DNA of 64,000 bases from Pseudomonas entomophila. GTDB taxonomy: Bacteria; Pseudomonadota; Gammaproteobacteria; Pseudomonadales; Pseudomonadaceae. Within the stretch, counting starts at the first letter, position 1; every line of letters begins with the position of its first letter. The stretch spans positions 124,001-188,000 of the forward strand of contig NZ_JAAMQI010000003.1 of NCBI RefSeq assembly GCF_013523165.1, given 5' to 3'. This document shows, piece after piece, positions 17,796 through 26,678 of this stretch. The notes beneath the pieces are model-generated. The model ran no database searches. It was not told the DNA's origin and saw only the letters and a list, made by a program, of their open reading frames with translations. A program made the translations under genes and the position numbers.

Positions 17796-18224
17796 ATGAT
17801 CATCTACGGAGTGGCCCTGCTGGCCATCTGCACGCTTGCCGGTGTCGTCATCGGTGATTTGCTGGGCGCCTTGCTCGGCGTTCGGTCCAACGTCGGCGGA
17901 GTCGGCATCGCCATGATCCTGCTGATCTGCGCGCGGTTGTACATGCACCGTCACGGGGGGCTGAGCAAGGAGTGCGAGTTCGGCGTCGGCTTCTGGGGCG
18001 CCTTGTACATCCCGATCGTGGTGGCCATGGCCGCGCAGCAGAACGTGGTCACCGCGCTGCACGGCGGGCCGGTCGCCCTGCTGGCGGCCGTGGGCGCGGT
18101 GCTGGTGTGCGGCGCGACCATCGCGCTGATCAGCCGTACCCACCGTGGCGAGCCGCTGGAGCCCTTGCCGGAGACCGTGCCGGCCAAGCCGGTCGCGCTG
18201 GCCGTACCGGCAGGAGGCCGCTGA
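17796..18224 (+). CDS. madL: Malonate transporter subunit MadL
   Basis: MadL (142 residues) is the small subunit of the MadLM malonate importer in the cytoplasmic membrane. Four hydrophobic segments are visible (about 1-28, 35-50, 65-85 and 93-115), with the family sequence RSNVGGVGIAMILLICARLY and GFWGALYIPIVVAMAAQQNV. The C-terminal tail is Pro/Glu-rich. The start follows a GAGG site. The madM gene starts one base after its stop region. Confidence 0.94.
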   Translation: MIIYGVALLAICTLAGVVIGDLLGALLGVRSNVGGVGIAMILLICARLYMHRHGGLSKECEFGVGFWGALYIPIVVAMAAQQNVVTALHGGPVALLAAVGAVLVCGATIALISRTHRGEPLEPLPETVPAKPVALAVPAGGR

Positions 18225-18225
18225 G

Positions 18226-18990
18226 ATGATCGATCTTCTGCGCAATGCACTGGAACACAATGGCCTGGTCACCGCCTTCGCCGTGGTCGGCGCGGTGATG
18301 TGGGTGTCGGTGCTGCTGTCCAGGTACCTGACCTTCGGCCGCGTGCACGGCTCGGCCATCGCCATCGTCATCGGCCTGGTGCTGGCCTGGGTCGGCGGCA
18401 ATCTGACCGGCGGACAGAAAGGCATCGCCGACCTGGCGCTGTTCTCCGGCATCGGGCTGATGGGCGGGGCGATGCTGCGCGACTTCGCCATCGTCGCCAC
18501 GGCCTTCGAGGTGCAGGCGACCGAGGCGCGCAAGGCCGGCCTGATCGGCGCGGTGGCGTTGCTGCTGGGCACGGTGCTGCCGTTCATCGTCGGCGCGGCG
18601 GTGGCCTGGTCGTTCGGTTACCGGGATGCGGTCAGCATGACCACCATCGGCGCCGGTGCGGTGACCTACATCGTCGGGCCGGTCACCGGCGCGGCCTTGG
18701 GCGCCAGTTCCGACGTGATGGCGCTGTCGATCGCCACCGGGCTGATCAAGGCCATCCTGGTGATGGTCTTCACGCCGGTTTCGGCGCGCCTGCTGGCCCT
18801 GGACAATCCGCGTTCGGCGATGGTCTTCGGGGGGTTGGCCGGCACCGTCAGCGGCGTGACCGCCGGGCTGGCGGCCACCGATCGGCGCCTGGTGCCCTAT
18901 GGTGCGCTGACCGCGACCTTCCACACCGGGCTGGGCTGCCTGCTGGGGCCGTCGGTGCTGTACTTCTGCGTGCGGGCGCTGGTGGGGTAG
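18226..18990 (+). CDS. madM: Malonate transporter subunit MadM
   Basis: MadM (254 residues) is the large subunit of the malonate importer. It is almost wholly hydrophobic, with about eight membrane segments and the family phrases LTGGQKGIADLALFSGIGLM and MTTIGAGAVTYIVGPVTGAA. The ATG at 18226 directly follows madL and has CAGGAGG upstream; a frame from 18145 lies in madL. It ends the cluster, ten bases from the convergent stop of mdcR, with no clear terminator between them. Confidence 0.94.
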   Translation: MIDLLRNALEHNGLVTAFAVVGAVMWVSVLLSRYLTFGRVHGSAIAIVIGLVLAWVGGNLTGGQKGIADLALFSGIGLMGGAMLRDFAIVATAFEVQATEARKAGLIGAVALLLGTVLPFIVGAAVAWSFGYRDAVSMTTIGAGAVTYIVGPVTGAALGASSDVMALSIATGLIKAILVMVFTPVSARLLALDNPRSAMVFGGLAGTVSGVTAGLAATDRRLVPYGALTATFHTGLGCLLGPSVLYFCVRALVG

Positions 18991-19000
18991 AGCGTCTGCC

Positions 19001-19918
19001 TCACGCCGAGTGCCGGCGGCTGTACATGCGGCACTCGGCTACCAGCGCGAGCACGTTCGGGTCGCGCTCGCGGGTCTTGAGGAACACCGCACCGATGCGC
19101 TGGCGGTGGCGGTACTGGGGGCGCAGCGCGATCAGCGTGATCTGGTTCTCGTACACCGCCGAGATGCGCCCCGGCAGCAGGGCGTAGCCGACCCCGGAGC
19201 TGACCATGCTAAGCAAGGTGAAGATGTCTTTCACCTGCATGGCCACCTTCGGCTCGAAGCCTGCCTGGCGAAACACCCGTTCGCCATCGCGGTGGGTGGC
19301 GAACCCTGGGGTGAGGGTGAGGAAGGTCGACTCGGCGAAGTCCGCCAGGTCGACCTCCCGGGCCTGGGCGAACGGCGAGTCGGTCGGCACGGCCAGGAAG
19401 ATCTCGTCCTCAAAGAGCGGCAACTGCTCGCAGGCCACGTCACCGGTGCTCTCGTCGAGCGACACCAGGATCGCGTCCAGTTCGAGGTTCTTCAGCCGGT
19501 ACATCAAGTCCACGTTGGAGCCGAGCGTCAGGTCGATGTTCAGCTCGCTGCGCCGCAGTTTCAGGCCCATGATCAGCTGCGGCACGGTACGCACGGTCAG
19601 CGAATACAGCGCGCCGAGCTTGAAACGCTCGGACGAGAAGCCAGCGGCTTCGCGGGTCAGGCGCACCATCTCGCTGGTGTCCTGGATCAGCTTGCGGGCC
19701 TTTTCTTCCAGCACGTAGGCGCTTTCCAAAGGCGTCAGGCTGCGGCCTTCGTGCTTGAACAGCGGGCAGCGCAGGGCGTTCTCCAGCGAGTGGATGGCCC
19801 GGTGCACGCTGACGCTGCTGGTGTCCAGCGCACTGGCTGCGCGCGCCAGGTTACCGGCGTGCATGAAGGCGAGGAAGATCTCCAGCTTCTTCAGGGTGAG
19901 TTCTTCATCGATCTGCAT
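19001..19918 (-). CDS. mdcR: LysR-type regulator of malonate genes
   Basis: This 305-residue protein has an N-terminal winged helix-turn-helix (about 8-67: LKKLEIFLAFMHAGNLARAA, then SSVSVHRAIHSLENAL) and a LysR substrate-binding domain from about 95 onward. Its place beside madM and its likeness to MdcR suggest that it activates the mdc operon in response to malonate. It is convergent with the operon rather than divergent, so it cannot share a promoter with mdcA. The start MQIDEELTLKKLEIF is chosen because it precedes the DNA-binding domain directly; the frame runs upstream to 20218. Confidence 0.92.
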   Translation of the reverse strand: MQIDEELTLKKLEIFLAFMHAGNLARAASALDTSSVSVHRAIHSLENALRCPLFKHEGRSLTPLESAYVLEEKARKLIQDTSEMVRLTREAAGFSSERFKLGALYSLTVRTVPQLIMGLKLRRSELNIDLTLGSNVDLMYRLKNLELDAILVSLDESTGDVACEQLPLFEDEIFLAVPTDSPFAQAREVDLADFAESTFLTLTPGFATHRDGERVFRQAGFEPKVAMQVKDIFTLLSMVSSGVGYALLPGRISAVYENQITLIALRPQYRHRQRIGAVFLKTRERDPNVLALVAECRMYSRRHSA

Positions 19919-20628
19919 CGGCGGGCTCCTGAGACGGTCGGTGGGGTGACAGTGTACGGGGAAACGGCGCGCACGGGCCTTGGTCTTTGGTGCAGGGGAG
20001 AGGCTGGTGGGCGCCGGTTGACCGGTAGTCTGTCTGCCGACGATGCGGCGAAGCGGCTGCCGCCATCGCGGGCAAGCCCGCTCCCACAGGGGGGACAGTC
20101 GGTGGGCTGATGGCCGGGAGTTGTCTGGAATGAGGGCCAGTGGGAGTTCGCCCGCCGCCTTGGCGCCGCGCTGTCGCGCAGAGAACATGGCGATAGCTGG
20201 CAGGATCCAGAGCTTCATTGCTAATCGATTTTAGGGCCGCTTTGCGGCCCATCGCGGCACTGGGGCCGCTCCCACATGGGACTGCGATTGCCTGTGCCAC
20301 TGCGGCGGGTGTAGGAGCGGCCCCTGTGCCGCGATTGGGCCCGCAGGGCCCACAAAATCCTGAGATTATTCCTTTTAAAATCAACAAGATATTTTATGTT
20401 CTATAAGAGCTGGCTTGCCAGCGATAGCGCCCGACCAGGCGGCGCCTGAATCGCGGGCAAGCCCGCGTTCACGGAACGGGTTGAGCCTCTGTTTTCTGGC
20501 CGGCTGGGCTGGGCTGAACAGGGCTTGTCCGCGCTGGGCTGTGCCTCCACCGGGTGCCAGCAGGTCGGTGCCTGTCTTGTGGGCAGGCCTGTCACTCCCC
20601 CTGCACGGTGCCAGCGTCACCGCTGGCT
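19919..20628. repeat. Gene-free stretch with REP-like elements
   Basis: No gene is supported. The stretch holds the mdcR promoter region, a REP-type palindrome at 20065-20088 (CGGGCAAGCCCG core), an inverted pair of the second repeat family at 20233-20277 and 20310-20352 (TGCCGCGATTGGGCCCGCAG in the latter), and a paired element at 20411-20475. A short AT-rich patch lies at about 20362-20405. Confidence 0.7.
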
Positions 20629-21315
20629 TCAATGCACCCGCTTGCGACTCTCGGTGCACTGGGCTGCTTCCAGCGTCAACTGGTCCAGCCGCGCATCGCG
20701 CTGGCGCTCGGCCTCGACCATCGCGTCTTCGCCATTGTGCTTGAGCAGGTACGCATGGATCTGCCGCACCTCGGTGGTCTGGTACAGCGGCGCGATGTCC
20801 AGGCGTCCGATCAGGGCCTGGCTGACCTTGCCAGTGCTGGTCATCAGTACCTGCGGGCCATTGGCGGCCACCACCTGCATGCCCATGGCCTCGAACCCTG
20901 GCACCTGATGCGCGAACGCCGCCAGTTCGACGCAGGCGTAGTCGGCCTGCAACTCGCCCAGCAGGGCCCGGGCGATGCCCTGGCGGCGGGCCTTTGGTGC
21001 CACGATCAGGAACGCCAGCGCACAGGTATCGTCCCGGTCTGCCGCGGGCAGGCCGAGGGCAAAGCCCAGCAGCCGGTCCGGTGCCTCGGCGTCGAGCGCC
21101 AGGGTCAGCCGCACATGCAGCCCACGGGTGCCATCGAGCGCCTCCAGGTACTGATGGACCTCCAGCCCCACGCCATATTGGTACAACGGATAAAGCGTGT
21201 TCGAGGGCGCGATGCCCACGCTGCTCACGTCCCCGACGTGGTCGATCACCAACTGACGGATCTGGCTCTGGAAGGATTCGGGGGGCATGCCGTCAAGACG
21301 GCTGAGGATGAACAT
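20629..21315 (-). CDS. GNAT family N-acetyltransferase
   Basis: This 228-residue protein shows the GNAT acetyl-CoA-binding motif A in ALAFLIVAPKARRQGIARAL (about 107-126), followed by LGELQADYACVELAAFAHQV. The N-terminal 70 residues may form an extra domain (QSQIRQLVIDHVGDVSSVGI). The C-terminal region is charged. The start at 21315 (MFILSRLDG) has a GGAG site; a longer frame from 21366 is less likely. It is a single gene between two repeat-bearing gaps. The substrate is unknown. Confidence 0.8.
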   Translation of the reverse strand: MFILSRLDGMPPESFQSQIRQLVIDHVGDVSSVGIAPSNTLYPLYQYGVGLEVHQYLEALDGTRGLHVRLTLALDAEAPDRLLGFALGLPAADRDDTCALAFLIVAPKARRQGIARALLGELQADYACVELAAFAHQVPGFEAMGMQVVAANGPQVLMTSTGKVSQALIGRLDIAPLYQTTEVRQIHAYLLKHNGEDAMVEAERQRDARLDQLTLEAAQCTESRKRVH

Positions 21316-21442
21316 CACATGACTCCAACGGGAAAGCGGTGATGAGCGGCGAGTGGCGAGCTGCAAGCATACCGCAGTGCCTGCACGCTGGTGCTCCGCC
21401 AGGGCCTTCGGCTTGCTTGCCGCTCACCCCCTGCGCCGCCCC

Positions 21443-22090
21443 TCAGAACCACCGATCGTTGCGCTTGCGGCCCCGCGTCAGGGCCGGGAGAATCAGGCCG
21501 GCCAACAGGCCGGCACCGGCGATGCTGCCGCCATACACCATGTAGCGCATCATCACCTGCTTGTTCTCGTCGCCCAGCCGCGCCTGGGTATCGCGCAGGT
21601 TGGACTGCGCCTGGTCGAGTTGTTCGTTCAGGTCCTTGTTGCGGGCTTCCAGCTCGGTGATCAGCGCCTTGCGTGAATCGAGGGTTTCCTGCATGCCCCG
21701 CACGCGGTTCTTCCAGGTGTCGTCGATGTTCTTGAGCTGGTCGCTCAGTTGCACCACCTGGGCGTCTAGCTGGGGCAGGCGCTCGAACTGGCCGGGCACC
21801 GCCTGCAGGTCGCTGCTGTTGATCCAGACCACGTCGCCGCTCTGGCCGCGCACCTGGCTGTAGTTGCCCTGGGTACCGATCAACGTCACCTTCTGCCCGG
21901 ACTTGAGCGTGCCGACGATGCGGTGGCCATCGGTCGGTCCGCTGCGCACGTAGGTGCTGAGGCTGTCGCTGACCCAGCGGGCGTCGCTGGCAGCGTCCTC
22001 GGCATGAGCGGGCGCGGCGAGTGCCAGCATGGCGCCGATCAAGCCACCACGCAGGGCGGCGAGGGCAGTGAAGGAGCGGGAATCGGGCAT
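21443..22090 (-). CDS. SH3-domain envelope protein (TIGR04211-like)
   Basis: This 215-residue protein has a signal peptide ending near PAHAEDA, a bacterial SH3 domain (about 35-100: LSTYVRSGPTDGHRIVGTLK), a coiled coil (about 105-175, rich in Leu, Gln and Glu: LQAVPGQFERLPQLDAQVVQ) and a C-terminal membrane segment (YGGSIAGAGLLAGLILPAL) with a basic end. This is the layout of TIGR04211 family proteins in gamma-proteobacteria, whose role in the envelope is not settled. The start at 22090 (MPDSRSFTAL) is favoured by a GAAG site; ATG at 22105 is possible. The neighbours give no functional hint. Confidence 0.85.
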   Translation of the reverse strand: MPDSRSFTALAALRGGLIGAMLALAAPAHAEDAASDARWVSDSLSTYVRSGPTDGHRIVGTLKSGQKVTLIGTQGNYSQVRGQSGDVVWINSSDLQAVPGQFERLPQLDAQVVQLSDQLKNIDDTWKNRVRGMQETLDSRKALITELEARNKDLNEQLDQAQSNLRDTQARLGDENKQVMMRYMVYGGSIAGAGLLAGLILPALTRGRKRNDRWF

Positions 22091-22509
22091 TGTGAGTCTT
22101 CGCATGTACAGGACGAATGTAGGCCCATGGGCGGGCCGGCGAACGGGCCGGGTAAACGACCGTCAGCCAAAGACCTTTTTTTGATGGTTCGGTTCACTGG
22201 GGACGGTCAGAAAAGTCCGACCATAGGGTGGCTTTGGCGAGCACGGGCGCCGTAGTCATGGCCGGATCCGTCAGCGGCTTTATCGCTCGATCCCCGTGCA
22301 CTCCAATCGATTCAATCGCTGCACGTCCCCCCTCGACGGCGATCCCCCACAGGGGGGTGAAGCCTTTGAAAGGAAGAGGTGCAGCTTTGAAGAGGGCAGC
22401 TTTTGAAAGGAGGTTGTGCAACCCTGGCTAATGGCAGGCTGCACGGGCCCGGGTGGGAGCGGGCTTGCCCGCGATGGGGCCCCGCAAACACCGCCCAACC
22501 GCCACCTCG
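22091..22509. repeat. Gene-free stretch with short purine-rich repeats and one REP
   Basis: No gene is supported. Three imperfect copies of an AGCTTTTGAAAGGAGG-like sequence lie head to tail at 22361-22382, 22383-22397 and 22398-22419. A REP-type palindrome is at 22452-22477 (GAGCGGGCTTGCCCGCGATG). Confidence 0.6.
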
Positions 22510-23409
22510 TCAGATATAGATGAACAGCCCCACCAACGCCGCGACCACCACCCACTTCTCGAGGTAGTAGCGCATGCGGTTGCGCTTCTTCAGCGCCTTG
22601 CCGCGCGCCCTGATCGCGTAGATCCGAGTGAACAGCCGGTTGATGCCGCCCGTCTTGTCCTTGGCATCGTTCGGTGCAGCGGCTGCGGACATCACGTTGC
22701 GGCTGAACCAGCGGTTGAAGGCCGTCGCCCAGCGGTATTTCAAGGGCCGCTCGACGTCGCAGAACAGGATGATCCGGGTCTGCTCGGTGGTGTTGGCCGC
22801 GTAGTGGATATAGGTCTCGTCGAACATCACCGCTTCGCCGTCGCGCCAGGCGTACTGCTCGCCGTCCACCTCAATGAAACAGGCGTCATCGTTCGGGGTG
22901 TCCAGCCCCAGGTGGTACCGGTAGGAACCTGCATACGGGTCCCGGTGGCGCACCAGCTTGGCGCCGGGTGGCAAGGTGGCGAACATGGCCGCCTTGACCG
23001 AGCCGATGCCCTGCAGCAGCTCGGTGGTGCGCGGGCACAGGGTCATGGCCGAGGGGTGACTCTCGCCGTACCACTTGAGGTAGAAGCGCTTCCAGCCACT
23101 CTTGAAGAACGAGTTGAAGCCCACGTCGTCGTGGTTGTCGGACTTCTTGATCTCGCCGACCTGCAGCAGCTGTTGCGCTTCGGCACGGATCTCCTGCCAG
23201 TGATCCTTCAGCGGCTGCAGCTCGGGGAAGGCCTCGACGGGCAAGTACGGCTTGGCCGGGTGGCGCGAGCACAGGTAGAGCAGGGTGTTGATGGGCGCCA
23301 GGAAGCTCGAGTGATCGCCCAGTTGGCGGGTCAGCTTGTGGCGCACACGACCGCGCAGGTGGACATAGGCGATCGAGAAGACAAAGAGCAGTACGAGTGC
23401 GATTTTCAT
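22510..23409 (-). CDS. lpxO: Lipid A beta-hydroxylase-like protein (LpxO family)
   Basis: This 299-residue protein belongs to the aspartyl/asparaginyl beta-hydroxylase fold, Fe(II)- and 2-oxoglutarate-dependent. The likely iron ligands are H155, D157 (RHRDPY) and H202 (YIHYAANTTEQTR), with R212 binding 2-oxoglutarate. An N-terminal hydrophobic segment (1-18) and a C-terminal one (about 285-299) fit a protein at the inner membrane. LpxO 2-hydroxylates the secondary acyl chain of lipid A. The start at 23409 (MKIALVLLFVFSIAYVHLRG) gives the normal length of about 300; the frame extends to 23691 without support. It is divergent from thpR. Confidence 0.88.
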   Translation of the reverse strand: MKIALVLLFVFSIAYVHLRGRVRHKLTRQLGDHSSFLAPINTLLYLCSRHPAKPYLPVEAFPELQPLKDHWQEIRAEAQQLLQVGEIKKSDNHDDVGFNSFFKSGWKRFYLKWYGESHPSAMTLCPRTTELLQGIGSVKAAMFATLPPGAKLVRHRDPYAGSYRYHLGLDTPNDDACFIEVDGEQYAWRDGEAVMFDETYIHYAANTTEQTRIILFCDVERPLKYRWATAFNRWFSRNVMSAAAAPNDAKDKTGGINRLFTRIYAIRARGKALKKRNRMRYYLEKWVVVAALVGLFIYI

Positions 23410-23572
23410 GGGAATACAGGTCAGCAGGTCGAGCCCAGGGCGTGAACGTGCCAGCATAAACAAATGGCCGACGGCTTTGTACAATTTGTTACGTTCGTCG
23501 GGGAACAAGGCGATCGCACCAATGTGGCGTCGGCCCTCTCCAATCGTCACCCTTCGATTGGAATCCTTCGTC

Positions 23573-24106
23573 ATGGACACACGTGAAACCGGGCAACCCT
23601 TCAAGCGCCTGTTCATCGCCGTCGACTGCGAGGCGCCGCAGCGGCGCGACATCGCCCGGTTTCGCCATGCGCTGAACCTGCGCACGGGCAAGCCGGTGCC
23701 GCCTGGGCAGTTCCACCTGACGCTACTGTTTCTGGGGGAAGTCGACAGCCTGCAGGTGCCGGCCGTGTGCGCCGCGATCGAGCGTGTCGCCAGGCCTGTG
23801 GCGATGCGGCTGGTGCTCGATCGCCTGACGGTCTGGCAGCGTCCTGGCGTCCTGGTGCTCGAAGCGCCCGATGCCCCGCCTGCGCTACGCCGCCTGGCCT
23901 ACGACCTGCACCAGGCGGTGCTGCCTTGGGTGGCGCAGCAGCCGGCGCAGGAATACCGGCCTCACCTGACCTTGATGCGCGAGTTCCGCGGGCAGGTTCC
24001 GGAGGCGGCGAGCGCGCCGGCATTCTGGTTGAAGGTGCGGCAGTTCACCTTGTTCGAGTCGTACAAGGGCCGTTACCTGCCTCTGGCCGACTGGACGCTG
24101 GCGTGA
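23573..24106 (+). CDS. thpR: RNA 2',3'-cyclic phosphodiesterase
   Basis: This 177-residue protein belongs to the 2H phosphoesterase family (LigT/ThpR). The two catalytic HxTx motifs are H48-L-T50 (GQFHLTLLFLGEV) and H131-L-T133 (RPHLTLMREF). The family hydrolyses 2',3'-cyclic ends of RNA. The start MDTRETGQPFKRLFIAVDCE places the conserved RLFIA strand at the N-terminus; the frame upstream to 23408 overlaps the lpxO start region. It ends ten bases before the convergent AraC-type gene. Confidence 0.92.
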   Translation: MDTRETGQPFKRLFIAVDCEAPQRRDIARFRHALNLRTGKPVPPGQFHLTLLFLGEVDSLQVPAVCAAIERVARPVAMRLVLDRLTVWQRPGVLVLEAPDAPPALRRLAYDLHQAVLPWVAQQPAQEYRPHLTLMREFRGQVPEAASAPAFWLKVRQFTLFESYKGRYLPLADWTLA

Positions 24107-24116
24107 TCGAGGCGGT

Positions 24117-25046
24117 TCACACCGAGGCGAGACGCGCCTGCTCCTGGCCGGGGCTGCAGTCGAACTGGCGCTTGTACTCGCGGCTGAACTGCGAGGTGCT
24201 CTGGTAGCCGACACGGTGCGCGACCTGGGCCACGCCCAGGCCTTCGGCAATCAGCATCTGCTGGGCCTTGAGCAGGCGCAGGCGCTTGAGGTACTGGATC
24301 GGCGCCAGCTCCGTGCAGCGTTTGAAGTGCTCGTGGAAGGTCGACACGCTCATGTTGGCGCGCTCGGCCAGCGTGTCCACGTTCAACGGCTCGGCGTAGT
24401 GCTCGCGCAGGTAGCTCAGCGCGGTGCCGATGCGTGCGAAATGCCCTTGCTGCTCGACCAGCGCGCGCAGGACCCCGGCCTGTGGCCCGCGCAGCGCCGT
24501 GTACAGCACCTCGCGCACCCGGGCCGGCCCCAGTACGCGCGCATCCACCGGGTCCTGCAGGCAGCGCAGCAACCGCTCGACGCTGTCGCGCATCGGCGCA
24601 TCGAGCGCGGCCGAGGTCATCGACTGGGGCGTCTGCGCCTGCACCGGTCCGTCGAGCAGCGGGCCCATGCTCTGCACCAGTTCCCCGAGCATGGCCCGGT
24701 CGATGTCGACCGCCACCCCCAGCAGGGGCGCCTCACCGGTGGCGAAGGTCTCGCACATGAAGGGCACCGACAGGGCTTGCACCAGGTAATGGCCAGCGCC
24801 GTATTCCAAGGTGCGTGGGCCCAGGCGCGCCAGCTTGCTGCCCTGGGCGAGGATCATCAGGCTGGGTTCGTAGATCTGCGGGCTGCTGGCCACGTAGTGG
24901 TCCCAGCTCAGGACCTTGACCTGGGGCAGGGCGGTGGGAACGAAGCCGGGACGCACGGCCAGCGCTTCGATCAGCGCACAGAGCGACGTGTTGGCGTCGA
25001 GGTGACGGGTCAGCTGCATGGGTGAACCGAAAAGAGGATTGGACAT
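24117..25046 (-). CDS. AraC family regulator, divergent from alcohol dehydrogenase
   Basis: This 309-residue protein has an N-terminal AraC_N-type sensor domain (about 30-180: VKVLSWDHYVASSPQIYEPS, MILAQGSKLARLG) and a C-terminal double helix-turn-helix (about 205-300: YAEPLNVDTLAERANMSVST, then FHEHFKRCTELAPIQYLKRL). It resembles regulators such as YqhC that control aldehyde-responsive dehydrogenases, and it is divergent from a zinc alcohol dehydrogenase gene. Control of that gene, probably by an aldehyde, is an inference. A second in-frame ATG (MQLTRHL) lies at 25019. Confidence 0.88.
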   Translation of the reverse strand: MSNPLFGSPMQLTRHLDANTSLCALIEALAVRPGFVPTALPQVKVLSWDHYVASSPQIYEPSLMILAQGSKLARLGPRTLEYGAGHYLVQALSVPFMCETFATGEAPLLGVAVDIDRAMLGELVQSMGPLLDGPVQAQTPQSMTSAALDAPMRDSVERLLRCLQDPVDARVLGPARVREVLYTALRGPQAGVLRALVEQQGHFARIGTALSYLREHYAEPLNVDTLAERANMSVSTFHEHFKRCTELAPIQYLKRLRLLKAQQMLIAEGLGVAQVAHRVGYQSTSQFSREYKRQFDCSPGQEQARLASV

Positions 25047-25195
25047 GCCTATCTTCGCAGAACCAACGGAGGTTGGCAGCTGTCTCGTGAAGGTCCGGAG
25101 AATCAGGCACGAGTGCCGGAGGATCTGCGGTGGGCATGCGCGCGTTGCCGCTGCACACTGTCGTCACTTAACCGTTTCATCGAGAGGTCCATCGC

Positions 25196-26251
25196 ATGTA
25201 CACCGCAATCGGCTATGCCGCCCAGACATCCAAGAGCCCGCTGGCACCCATGACCTTCGAGCGCCGCAGCCCGCGCCCGGACGACGTGGCGATCGAGATC
25301 CTGTACTGCGGCGTCTGCCACTCTGACATCCACCAGGCACGCAACGAGTGGGGCATCGCCGTGTATCCGCTGATGCCGGGTCACGAGATCGTCGGTCGTG
25401 TGACCGCCATTGGTGACAAGGTCACTCAGCACAAGGTCGGCGACCTGGTCGGCGTCGGCTGCATGGTCGACTCCTGCCGCCAGTGCCCGGCCTGTCAGGC
25501 GAGCGAGGAACAGTATTGCCTGGAAGGTCCGACCATGACCTACGCCACCCCTGACCGGGTCGATGGCAGCAACACCATGGGCGGCTACTCCGACAGCATC
25601 GTGGTCAGCGAACACTTCGTCGTGCGCATTCCTGCCAGCCTGGATCCGGCCAGCGCAGCGCCGATCCTGTGCGCCGGCATCACCACCTACTCGCCGCTCA
25701 AGCACCACGGTGTCGGCCCTGGCCACAAGGTGGGCGTGCTGGGCATGGGTGGCCTGGGCCACATGGGGATCAAGTTGGCCAAGGCGCTGGGCGCGGAAGT
25801 CACCCTGTTCACTCGTTCGACGGCCAAGGCCGAGGAAGCCCGTCGCCAGGGCGCCGATCACGTGATCGTCTCCACCGATGCCGAGCAGATGCGCGCGGCG
25901 GCGGGGCGCTTCGATTTCCTGCTCGACACCATCCCGGTGCAGCATGACATCAACCCCTACCTCGAGACCCTGACCTTCGGTGGCGTGCACATCCTGGTCG
26001 GTCTGATCGAACCCATCGACCCGCCGGTGCATGCGGCCAACCTGGTCATGAAGCGTCGTGTCCTGGCCGGCTCGCTCATCGGCGGTATCGCCGAGACCCA
26101 GGAAGTGCTGGACTTCTGCGCCGAGCACCAGATCACCTGCGACATCGAGATGCTGGACATCCGCCACATCAACGAGGCCTACGAGCGGATGATCGCAGGG
26201 GATGTGAAGTACCGGTTCGTGATCGACATGGCGACTTTGAAGGCGGAGTGA
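25196..26251 (+). CDS. Zinc NAD(P)-dependent alcohol/aldehyde dehydrogenase
   Basis: This 351-residue medium-chain dehydrogenase/reductase is of the YahK/cinnamyl-alcohol dehydrogenase type. Catalytic zinc ligands are C41 (CGVCHSD) and H63 with E64 (PGHEIVG). The structural zinc is held by C94, C97, C100 and C108. A Rossmann motif (GMGGLGHMGIKLAKALG) follows near 180. Such enzymes reduce aldehydes with NADPH. The divergent AraC-type gene at 24117-25046 is its likely regulator. The ATG at 25196 follows a GAGAGG site. The gene stands alone. Confidence 0.93.
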   Translation: MYTAIGYAAQTSKSPLAPMTFERRSPRPDDVAIEILYCGVCHSDIHQARNEWGIAVYPLMPGHEIVGRVTAIGDKVTQHKVGDLVGVGCMVDSCRQCPACQASEEQYCLEGPTMTYATPDRVDGSNTMGGYSDSIVVSEHFVVRIPASLDPASAAPILCAGITTYSPLKHHGVGPGHKVGVLGMGGLGHMGIKLAKALGAEVTLFTRSTAKAEEARRQGADHVIVSTDAEQMRAAAGRFDFLLDTIPVQHDINPYLETLTFGGVHILVGLIEPIDPPVHAANLVMKRRVLAGSLIGGIAETQEVLDFCAEHQITCDIEMLDIRHINEAYERMIAGDVKYRFVIDMATLKAE

Positions 26252-26678
26252 GGGCGTAGCAGGCGCAACCGCGCGGTGGGCTGCGACATACGGGCCTTTC
26301 AGGCCCGATTGCGGCACGGGGGCCCACACAGGTGACCGCGATGGCCTGCCATGCCGCGGTGGGGCTACGGGTGAGCGGCCCCTGCCGGGGCGCCGGGCCG
26401 GCCGCGATTGGGCCTGCAGGGCCCACAGTCTCGCTTGGCAGAATCCATAGCATCTGCCGCAGCGCCCGCATTCGCGCTCGGCAGAACCCATGGAATCTCT
26501 CACAGGGAGACCGCAATGGCCTGCCGCGCGGCCATCACCTCCCTCAACGCTTGCCGCCTGCCACATGCAGCCCGTACCATGGCCGCACTTCCCATTCCAA
26601 CAACAACCTGCCCGCGTCTGGTCGACCTTCGTCCAGGCGCCGGCGGGTCGTTGCGCTTTCGGAGTCCGCACCCTGCCC
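26252..26678. repeat. Gene-free stretch with mosaic repeats
   Basis: No gene is supported. Elements of the GGGCC-type repeat family lie at about 26291-26330 and 26376-26427. Two inverse copies of a third element follow: 26435-26450 (TTGGCAGAATCCATAG) and 26479-26507 (CGGCAGAACCCATGGAATCT at its start). Forward copies of that element occur at 38305-38326 and 54195-54216. Confidence 0.6.

Noticed and set aside
22228..22431. 67-codon plus-strand frame in the gap before lpxO
   Set aside because: No ribosome site, composition not protein-like, and it runs into short purine-rich repeats.
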